A program made the translations under genes and the position numbers. Shown here in pieces: positions 1 to 5,085 of a stretch of DNA of 5,709 bases. The notes beneath the pieces were generated by a model. It was not told the DNA's origin. It worked only from the letters and a program-made list of their open reading frames with translations, and searched no databases. The stretch's first letter is position 1. The number at the start of each line of letters is the position of its first letter. This DNA is from an uncultured Candidatus Saccharibacteria bacterium (lineage in GTDB: Bacteria; Patescibacteria; Saccharimonadia; Saccharimonadales; UBA4665): the NCBI GenBank assembly GCA_903925195.1, contig CAIYEO010000105.1:1-5709 (forward strand). Direction: 5' to 3'.

Positions 1-503
1 CTAAATCCAGCAATTATTAATTTAGGTCGTTCTTTTAGTGCCACAGCTCTCATTGCTTCATAATCAATTTCGCCTGTCTCAATATCCGAAAGTCCATATC
101 TTACAAATCTATATAACTTAGCACTAGCCGTTACGGGTGCACCATGAGTTAAATGCCCACCATGATCTAGTCTCATGGCAAGAATTGTATCTCCAGGCTC
201 AAGCCAAGCCTCATAAACCGCTATATTGGCTGGTGCTCCACTATGCGGCTGGACGTTAGCATGATCGGCGCCAAATAGTTTTTTAGCCCTATCGATTGCT
301 AACTGCTCAACTTTATCGGTGTTTTCCTGGCCACCATAATATCTTTTACCAGGATAGCCTTCAGAATATTTATTCGTATAGACACTACCCAGTGCACTAA
401 GAACATCTTTAGAAACATAGTTCTCGCTTGGAATTAATTCGAGTCCTTCATGCTGTCTTTTTTCTTCCGCATCAACCAGTGATTGTAATGTCTTGTCTTT
501 CAA
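1..503 (-). CDS. glyA: Serine hydroxymethyltransferase, N-terminal part (cut by window edge)
   Basis: This cytosolic PLP enzyme interconverts serine plus tetrahydrofolate with glycine plus 5,10-methylene-tetrahydrofolate, the main source of one-carbon units. About 167 codons are visible. They match the fold-type-I SHMT N-terminus: ELIPSEN near residue 22, [16 protein letters not shown] near 43-58, [11 protein letters not shown] near 83-93 and DHGGHLTHG near 113-121. By alignment from memory to E. coli GlyA, Glu48 is the catalytic Glu57, Tyr56 is Tyr65, and His117 is His126, which stacks on PLP. The PLP-binding lysine lies beyond the left edge. The start is TTG at 503-501, chosen because AGAGGAG lies six bases upstream and no in-frame ATG exists near the conserved N-terminus. 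The protein starts about nine residues later than E. coli GlyA. It is transcribed divergently from the HTH-MurA gene. Family assignment is near certain. Confidence 0.97.
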   Translation of the reverse strand, partial: MKDKTLQSLVDAEEKRQHEGLELIPSENYVSKDVLSALGSVYTNKYSEGYPGKRYYGGQENTDKVEQLAIDRAKKLFGADHANVQPHSGAPANIAVYEAWLEPGDTILAMRLDHGGHLTHGAPVTASAKLYRFVRYGLSDIETGEIDYEAMRAVALKERPKLIIAGF

Positions 504-509
504 AAGTGA

Positions 510-516
510 CTCCTCT
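510..516 (-). promoter_or_regulatory. Shine-Dalgarno of glyA
   Basis: On the minus strand AGAGGAG lies six bases before the TTG at 503-501. It is the best Shine-Dalgarno in the window. It decides the unusual TTG start, since no ATG or GTG in this frame fits the conserved SHMT N-terminus better. Confidence 0.8.
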
Positions 517-531
517 AAATATTATATTTTT

Positions 532-540
532 ATTGTAGCA
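532..540 (-). promoter_or_regulatory. Extended -10 promoter element for glyA
   Basis: Read on the minus strand this is TGCTACAAT, an extended -10 (TGn plus a TATAAT-like hexamer, 5 of 6). No recognisable -35 lies 16-18 bases upstream. A start about seven bases downstream, near 525, would give a leader of about 22 bases that keeps the glyA Shine-Dalgarno. A second TATAAT on this strand at 526-521 is too close: its start site would cut into the ribosome binding site. Confidence 0.5.
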
Positions 541-593
541 ATTAGTTTGAATTGCGCCTATAATAAAAATACTAAGCAAAAATAAAAAAGAAA

Positions 594-610
594 CATATAT
601 ACTATATATG
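594..610. promoter_or_regulatory. Perfect palindrome, candidate operator in the murA promoter
   Basis: Two 8-base arms, CATATATA (594-601) and TATATATG (603-610), are exact reverse complements around one central C. The right arm ends in the TG of the extended -10 at 609-617, so a protein bound here would block RNA polymerase. The downstream gene encodes an Xre/Cro-type HTH domain, and such domains often bind short palindromes as dimers, so autoregulation is a reasonable guess. The arms are alternating AT, so chance or a simple-sequence origin is possible. Confidence 0.45.
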
Positions 611-617
611 GTATAAT
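609..617 (+). promoter_or_regulatory. Extended -10 promoter for the HTH-MurA gene
   Basis: TGGTATAAT is a perfect TATAAT with the TGn extension. No good -35 is seen at the usual spacing. Transcription should begin around 623-625, only two to four bases before the ATG at 627, so the mRNA would be nearly leaderless. No Shine-Dalgarno is present before that ATG. Another TATAAT at 559-564 could supply a longer leader but has neither a TG extension nor a -35. Confidence 0.65.
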
Positions 618-626
618 AAATTACAT

Positions 627-2150
627 ATGGAAGATACAAATAACCAAATTGGGACACTTATTGCTCATATAAGGCAAGAAAAAGGACTAACTCAAGCAGT
701 ATTTGCAAAACGACTCGGAACCAGTCAATCAGCAATTAATAGAATTGAACATGGTAAACAGAACCTAAGCCTTGAGACTCTTGGTAGAATCTCAGATGTC
801 TTAAATCAACAAATCGTGAGTATAGCCGGTGGCTCTATTAGCCTAAGAATCGAAGGTGGTCGCGAGTTAAAGGGAGAAATCGCGCTAAAAACTAGCAAGA
901 ATGCTGTAGTCGGAATAATTTGCGCATGCCTTATCAATAAGGGTACTACTGTCATCAAGAAGGCTCCTAAAATTGAAGAAGTGAATCGACTCATTGAAGT
1001 TCTTAAATCTATCGGTGTTGGAGTTAGATGGATTGACGACACAGATATAGAAATAAAACCTCCAAAGACTTTAGATCTTAAAAATATGAATAAAATTTCG
1101 GCCCGAAAGACTAGAAGCGTAATTATGTTTATTGGTTCGTTAATGCACAGTTTCAAGGATTTTCAGATTCCTTATGCTGGAGGTTGTGAACTTGGTAGAC
1201 GAAGTGTCTTGCCTCACATTTATGCACTTGAAGAATTTGGTGTGAGCATAACAGCTAAAACAGGTCACTATCAGATTAATGTTAAGAAGAAGCTTCCAAA
1301 AAGAGACGTTGTGCTTTATGAATCAGGTGATACCACTACCGAAAATGCATTAATTGCTGCGGCTGGTTTTGATGGACAGACAATCATCAAAATGGCTAGT
1401 GCTAATTATTCAGTTCAAGATCTGTGTTTCTATCTAGAAAAGCTCGGTGTAAAGATAGAGGGTATTGGAACGACCACTCTTAAAGTTAAAGGCTTAGGTT
1501 TCATAAAAAAGAATGTAACTTATTATCCAAGCGAAGATCCAGTTGAGGCAATGACCTTTATTGCGGCGGCCGTTACCACAAACTCATCTATAACAATAAA
1601 AAGAGTCCCCATAGAATTTGTAGAGTTAGAGCTGCTTAAACTTGAGAAAATGGGTCTAAAATATGAAGTGAGTAAAGTCTTCAAGGCAGATAACGGAAAA
1701 ACCGACTTAGTTGATTTGAAAATTTTCAAGCACAATGGAAAGCTTAAGGCTGCTGAAGAAAAGATCTATGGCCGTCCATTTCCCGGTCTTAATATAGACA
1801 ATCTTCCCTACTTCGTTCCAATTTGCGCAGTTGCTAATGGAAGAACCCTGATTCATGACTGGGTTTATGAAGACCGAGCGCTGATGTTTACCGAAATGAA
1901 AAAAATTGGTGTTGAGCTAGATTTAGCTGACCCGCACAGAGCATACGTGAACGGACCTACTAAATGGAGATCAGCTGACCTCAGCTGTCCATCGGGAATT
2001 AGACCGGCAGTTATGATTTTAATTGGAATGTTGGCTGCTAATGGTATCAGTACTTTAAGAAATGTATATACTATAAATAGGGGGTATGAAGATTTAGCTG
2101 CAAGACTTAATAGTCTAGGTGCACAAATTACAGTTTTACATGGACTATAA
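627..2150 (+). CDS. murA: HTH-MurA fusion: UDP-GlcNAc 1-carboxyvinyltransferase with N-terminal Xre-type DNA-binding domain
   Basis: MurA transfers enolpyruvate from PEP to UDP-GlcNAc, the first committed step of peptidoglycan precursor synthesis in the cytoplasm. At 507 residues it is about 90 longer than E. coli MurA (419). The extra part is an Xre/Cro HTH at residues 6-66, with helix-turn-helix around 21-42 (LTQAVFAKRLGTSQSAINRI). The rest is a complete enolpyruvyl transferase. Aligned by eye to E. coli: Lys91-Asn92 (K22-N23), Arg163 (R91), catalytic Cys187 in AGGCELG (C115), Arg192 (R120), Asp391 (D305), Glu415 and Arg417 (E329, R331), Arg459 (R371) and Arg485 in NRGYE (R397). Cys at the active site predicts fosfomycin sensitivity. 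From memory, Streptomyces and related actinobacteria carry the same fusion, with similar TSQSA.NRIE and PFPGLNIDN blocks, so the architecture is known. Regulation by its own HTH is unproven. The start follows an extended -10 with no ribosome binding site. Confidence 0.93.
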   Translation: MEDTNNQIGTLIAHIRQEKGLTQAVFAKRLGTSQSAINRIEHGKQNLSLETLGRISDVLNQQIVSIAGGSISLRIEGGRELKGEIALKTSKNAVVGIICACLINKGTTVIKKAPKIEEVNRLIEVLKSIGVGVRWIDDTDIEIKPPKTLDLKNMNKISARKTRSVIMFIGSLMHSFKDFQIPYAGGCELGRRSVLPHIYALEEFGVSITAKTGHYQINVKKKLPKRDVVLYESGDTTTENALIAAAGFDGQTIIKMASANYSVQDLCFYLEKLGVKIEGIGTTTLKVKGLGFIKKNVTYYPSEDPVEAMTFIAAAVTTNSSITIKRVPIEFVELELLKLEKMGLKYEVSKVFKADNGKTDLVDLKIFKHNGKLKAAEEKIYGRPFPGLNIDNLPYFVPICAVANGRTLIHDWVYEDRALMFTEMKKIGVELDLADPHRAYVNGPTKWRSADLSCPSGIRPAVMILIGMLAANGISTLRNVYTINRGYEDLAARLNSLGAQITVLHGL

Positions 2151-2162
2151 AAGCTAATTTAA

Positions 2163-2171
2163 TGTTATAAT
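2163..2171 (+). promoter_or_regulatory. Extended -10 promoter for the tRNA cluster
   Basis: TGTTATAAT is an extended -10 with a perfect TATAAT core. It starts 12 bases after the murA stop codon and ends 18 bases before the first base of tRNA-Gly. A start near 2178 gives a tRNA 5' leader of about 12 bases. No clear -35 is present. I see no hairpin-plus-T-run terminator between murA and the tRNAs, so murA transcripts may also run in. Confidence 0.55.
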
Positions 2172-2189
2172 ATATTTTTGTTACCGTCT

Positions 2190-2264
2190 GCGGGTGTCGT
2201 ATAGTGGCTAATATGCTAGCCTTCCAAGCTTGAGACGCGAGTTCGATTCTCGCCACCCGCACCA
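2190..2264 (+). tRNA. tRNA-Gly(TCC)
   Basis: The cloverleaf has a 7-bp acceptor GCGGGTG/CACCCGC, discriminator A at 2261 and encoded CCA at 2262-2264. The anticodon loop CTTCCAA has anticodon TCC at 2223-2225, and the T-loop is TTCGATT. It closely resembles E. coli tRNA-Gly(TCC). The anticodon stem CTAGC/GCTTG has one T-T mismatch at its second pair. It reads GGA and, by wobble, GGG glycine codons. It is first of three tRNAs; the next begins 12 bases later. Confidence 0.97.
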
Positions 2265-2276
2265 AATAACAATGCC

Positions 2277-2353
2277 GCCCTGATAGCTCAGTTGGATAGA
2301 GCAGGAGACTTCTAAGCTCAAGGTCGGGGGTTCGAATCCCTCTCAGGGCACCA
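2277..2353 (+). tRNA. tRNA-Arg(TCT)
   Basis: The acceptor GCCCTGA/TCAGGGC is perfect, with discriminator A at 2350 and encoded CCA at 2351-2353. The D-stem is GCTC/GAGC and the T-loop is TTCGAAT. The loop CTTCTAA at 2309-2315 puts anticodon TCT at 2311-2313, which reads AGA/AGG, common arginine codons in the genes here. The anticodon stem is odd: GGAGA (2304-2308) against GCTCA (2316-2320) gives only three central Watson-Crick pairs, with G-A mismatches at both ends. Identity is still clear from overall similarity to bacterial tRNA-Arg(TCT). Confidence 0.95.
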
Positions 2354-2375
2354 TTAACATTAAAATATACAATAT

Positions 2376-2453
2376 GGCGGGAGTAGCTCAGTTGGTTAGA
2401 GCGCCGGGTTGTGGTTCCGGAGGCCGTGGGTTCAATTCCCATTTCTCGCCCCA
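2376..2453 (+). tRNA. tRNA-His(GTG)
   Basis: The anticodon is GTG at 2411-2413 in loop TTGTGGT, with stem CCGGG/TCCGG closed by a G-T wobble. The first base, G2376, is the histidine-specific G-1, opposite discriminator C2450; this extra pair is the main identity element for histidyl-tRNA synthetase. The acceptor GCGGGAG/TTCTCGC includes two G-T wobbles. CCA is encoded at 2451-2453. It is last in the tRNA cluster; the metal ATPase starts 22 bases after its CCA. Confidence 0.97.
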
Positions 2454-2475
2454 TAGATAAATCAAAAAGGAATTA

Positions 2476-4350
2476 ATGAAAATATTATCTGCTTCTTGGG
2501 TGTTTTTAAAAAAATATAAATTGTTTGGAATAGCATTCCTCACTTTAATAATTGGCTTAATTTTATACTTTTTAAATCTACCAAAAGAAGCAAAATATTT
2601 ATTATCCGCGGTTGCCATTATAGAAGTAGTTCCACTGCTTTGGGATATGGTTAAGGATTTACGAGTCGGAACCTATGGTATAGATATACTTGCAGCTACC
2701 GCAATTATAAGTTCAGTTGTATTGAGCCAATATTGGGCAGCTATAGTTATCGTAATAATGCTAACGGGTGGCGCGGCTCTTGAAGATTATGCTGAGCATA
2801 GAGCCGAAACTGAACTAAATGCACTTCTTAGTAGGGCGCCCCAATTGGCTCATGTAGTACGCGGCGGAAAAACTACAGATATAAAAGTAGCTCTAGTCCA
2901 AATCGGAAATAAGATAATTATTAAGCCTGGCGAATTAGTGCCAGTTGATGCAGTTATACTAGAAGGTACAGCTAGTTTTGACCAATCTTCCTTAACTGGT
3001 GAGAGTGTGCCAACATACAAAAAAGTTGGCGACGAGTTATTGAGTGGATCAATAAATATGGATGGAGCTATAATCGCAAGAGCCATAAGACCTGCCTCTG
3101 ACTCTCAATATGAGCAAATAATAAAACTTGTTAAATCTGCTCAGAATAGCCAGACTCCTTTTGTTAGACTTGCAGATAGATATAGTATTCCATTTACGAT
3201 AATCTCTTTTGGTATTGCCATAGCTGCATGGGTGTTAAGCGGCCAGTCAATCCGTTTTGTTGAAGTATTGGTTGTTGCCACCCCTTGTCCATTAATACTA
3301 GCCGCACCTATAGCCGTAATTTCTGGCATGAGTCGAGCAGCTAAGAATGGGATAATTATTAAGTCTGGTGGAGCGTTGGAAAGACTAGCTGAAGCTAAGA
3401 CAATAGCATTTGATAAAACCGGAACACTAACTACAGGAATTGCATCAATCAAGGAAATAAAGTCATTTGGAGAATATAACCAAGATGATGTGCTTAGGTT
3501 TGCAAGCTCATTAGAGCAGAACTCAAATCATGTTTTAGCGCTAGCTATTGTCTCAGAGGCCAAGAAGAAAGGTATTAAGATTCCTAAGTCTATCAAAGTT
3601 ACAAACCACTCTGGAACCGGCATAGAGGCAACTGTTTCAGGAAAGCACATACTAGTCGGCAATCTAGCCTTGATGACAAATAATTCCATCTCAATGCCCA
3701 AGGCCTATAATCATAAAAGCAACAAAGATACAGTAACCTATATTGCTATCGATGGCAGTATGATAGGAGTTATAAAATTTGATGACCAAATACGACCAGA
3801 GACCAAAAAGACCCTAGAGAGATTAAGAAAATTAGGCTTAAAAAATATGCTACTAATTACTGGTGATCTTGAGAAAAAAGCAACTGCAGTAGCGAAATTG
3901 CTTGGCATCAATGAGGTTAAAGCGGATGCATTGCCTGGAGACAAAATAAGGGCCCTGGAGTCGATTACCAATCGTCCTGTAGTATTTGTTGGAGACGGAG
4001 TTAATGATGCGCCCGTGCTGACCGCAGCTGACGTAGGGATAGCTCTTGGGGCTCAAGGCCAAACAGCTGCTAGCGAATCTGCAGATATGGTAATAATGCT
4101 GGATGACTTCAGTAAAGTAGCAACCGCTAGGGAGATTGCTAAAAGAACATTTTCGATTGCTCAACAAAGTATTGTAATAGGAATTGCTATGAGTTTAGTT
4201 CTAATGCTGATATTTTCTACTGGTAAATTCAAACCTGTCTACGGAGCAGTACTTCAAGAACTAGTAGATGTATTCGTAATCTTTAATGCCTTGAGAGCTC
4301 ATGGCAGCTGGAAGAAAACTAGTCTTACTAAATTCCCTGCAAAGCAATAA
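2476..4350 (+). CDS. P1B-type heavy-metal-translocating ATPase with TPC motif
   Basis: This membrane pump couples ATP hydrolysis to transition-metal export. Of its 624 residues, N-terminal helices lie near 15-34, 40-57, 68-83 and 87-102. The actuator domain has TGES at 174-177. Two helices follow near 238-256 and 261-283, the second with TPCP at 269-272. The phosphorylation motif is DKTGT with Asp313. The N-domain has GTG at 380-382, the hinge is TGD at 462-464, and GDGVND is at 506-511. The last helices are near 564-581 and 588-606, with QELVD at 594-598. There is no N-terminal CxxC metal-binding domain. TPC instead of CPC, plus QE..D in the last helix, recalls the P1B-5 group (reported for Ni/Fe), but its usual C-terminal hemerythrin domain is absent. 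The P1B 'HP' pair is His352-Val353. The metal cannot be fixed from sequence. AAGGA lies four bases before the ATG. The gene sits 22 bases after tRNA-His and probably shares its transcript. Confidence 0.94.
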   Translation: MKILSASWVFLKKYKLFGIAFLTLIIGLILYFLNLPKEAKYLLSAVAIIEVVPLLWDMVKDLRVGTYGIDILAATAIISSVVLSQYWAAIVIVIMLTGGAALEDYAEHRAETELNALLSRAPQLAHVVRGGKTTDIKVALVQIGNKIIIKPGELVPVDAVILEGTASFDQSSLTGESVPTYKKVGDELLSGSINMDGAIIARAIRPASDSQYEQIIKLVKSAQNSQTPFVRLADRYSIPFTIISFGIAIAAWVLSGQSIRFVEVLVVATPCPLILAAPIAVISGMSRAAKNGIIIKSGGALERLAEAKTIAFDKTGTLTTGIASIKEIKSFGEYNQDDVLRFASSLEQNSNHVLALAIVSEAKKKGIKIPKSIKVTNHSGTGIEATVSGKHILVGNLALMTNNSISMPKAYNHKSNKDTVTYIAIDGSMIGVIKFDDQIRPETKKTLERLRKLGLKNMLLITGDLEKKATAVAKLLGINEVKADALPGDKIRALESITNRPVVFVGDGVNDAPVLTAADVGIALGAQGQTAASESADMVIMLDDFSKVATAREIAKRTFSIAQQSIVIGIAMSLVLMLIFSTGKFKPVYGAVLQELVDVFVIFNALRAHGSWKKTSLTKFPAKQ

Positions 4351-4360
4351 TAATAGTAAG
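4324..4360. repeat. Inverted repeat spanning two convergent stop codons
   Basis: CTTACTA (4324-4330) and TAGTAAG (4354-4360) are perfect 7-base complements around a 23-base loop. The loop holds the ATPase stop; the left arm holds the stop of the opposing kinase gene. There is no T-run on either side, so it is not a classic intrinsic terminator. It might weakly slow polymerase or protect 3' ends, or be chance in AT-rich DNA. Confidence 0.3.
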
Positions 4361-4978
4361 TGGAATAACTAGGTTATCTACACCGCTGCTACTCAAACTC
4401 TCTATGAATGTAGCAATTGGGGGTAATAAAATAACCATTGCTATGTTTGGGTTATGACCTGAAATTGCGTAATAGAATACCAGTATTAAAAGTGATGACA
4501 TCCAGAATACCGCCGAACCTAGAGCCGATTTCTTGGCCCCAAAGACTGTGTAAACCGACTTAGCCCCATATTTCTTGCCTACCAATGCGGCTAGTCCATC
4601 GGCAATACTTAAATTTAATATTGCCGCCATAAAAATGTACTTATTGTGAGTTAGCAGGGCGCTTAACAATATACCAATCGAGAAATATATCTCACCATGA
4701 GAGTGTCTGTCTAATTTCTTAATTGTCTTAAAAATAGTGAATTTATTAGATAATTTTTTATAGTTTGATATTACAAATATTGCACAAATAAAACCAACTG
4801 CTAATAGGATAATTAAGTTCCAGGGTAAGATAAATGGCCAAAATGCAATAAATGTACCAAGCGATATATGGAGAAACTTTCTAACTGTTTCATGACTAAA
4901 CCACTTGTTCCGCCAGAATAATTCGGTAATAACAAAAAGTAATCCAATACCAGCTATAACGTAGACTAAATGTAGCAT
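4328..4978 (-). CDS. CTP-dependent polyprenol/diacylglycerol kinase-like membrane protein (dolichol/phytol kinase family)
   Basis: This family (yeast Sec59 and Dgk1, plant VTE5, CdsA-related) uses CTP to phosphorylate a lipid alcohol such as a polyprenol, phytol or diacylglycerol. The 216-residue protein is mostly hydrophobic, with about six or seven membrane segments. Conserved blocks in order: RKFLHI at 33-38, HGEIYF at 94-99, ADGLAALVGKKYG at 126-138, KKSALGS at 149-155, Glu193-Ser194, and DNL at 201-203 near the C-terminus. Asp127 and Lys149-Lys150 probably serve CTP and magnesium binding, by family analogy. The substrate cannot be read from sequence. A role in recycling the undecaprenol-type carrier for cell-wall precursors, or in lipid salvage, is inference. 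Its last 23 bases overlap the ATPase 3' end on the opposite strand, and it diverges from the DUF4234-like gene. No Shine-Dalgarno precedes the ATG; a TAGAAT -10 lies six bases upstream, suggesting a leaderless mRNA. Confidence 0.85.
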   Translation of the reverse strand: MLHLVYVIAGIGLLFVITELFWRNKWFSHETVRKFLHISLGTFIAFWPFILPWNLIILLAVGFICAIFVISNYKKLSNKFTIFKTIKKLDRHSHGEIYFSIGILLSALLTHNKYIFMAAILNLSIADGLAALVGKKYGAKSVYTVFGAKKSALGSAVFWMSSLLILVFYYAISGHNPNIAMVILLPPIATFIESLSSSGVDNLVIPLTIIIALQGI

Positions 4979-4984
4979 ATATAT

Positions 4985-4990
4985 ATTCTA
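4985..4990 (-). promoter_or_regulatory. -10 element for the lipid-kinase-like gene (leaderless start)
   Basis: On the minus strand TAGAAT (5 of 6 to TATAAT) ends six bases before the ATG at 4978-4976. A weak -35, TTGTAG, lies 16 bases upstream. The predicted start falls within a base or so of the ATG, and no purine-rich ribosome binding site exists before it. The AT-rich surroundings make any single -10 call uncertain. Confidence 0.45.
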
Positions 4991-5027
4991 CTGTTGTTTT
5001 GAATAACTACAATAGAGATTTGATAAG

Positions 5028-5056
5028 TTGCAAATATATTCAGATAGTATTAAAAT
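5028..5056 (+). promoter_or_regulatory. Sigma-70-type promoter for the DUF4234-like gene
   Basis: TTGCAA at 5028-5033 (4 of 6 to TTGACA) and TAAAAT at 5051-5056 (5 of 6) are separated by exactly 17 bases. A start near 5063 gives a leader of about 23 bases that includes the AAGGA at 5074-5078. It is the only promoter in the window with a recognisable -35/-10 pair at ideal spacing. Confidence 0.5.
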
Positions 5057-5085
5057 CCAACTAATAAATTAAAAAGGAAATAAAA

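Noticed and set aside
472..657. Minus-strand open frame of 61 codons across the divergent control region
   Set aside because: It reads the glyA start region in the wrong frame and would cover both promoters; its hydrophobic composition comes from AT-rich intergenic DNA.
2128..2454. Minus-strand open frame of 108 codons with phrases such as GIRTPDLELRS and ARIELASQAWKA
   Set aside because: These are the well-known false protein motifs produced by translating tRNA genes backwards. The frame lies across all three tRNAs.
2388..2618. Minus-strand open frame of 76 codons
   Set aside because: It overlaps tRNA-His antisense (giving the typical GEKWELNPRPPEPQPG string) and the ATPase 5' end; it has no conserved features of its own.
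3141..3452. Minus-strand open frame of 103 codons inside the ATPase
   Set aside because: It is a shadow of the strongly conserved ATPase frame, with no ribosome binding site or recognisable motif. The other antisense frames inside murA and the ATPase were rejected for the same reason.
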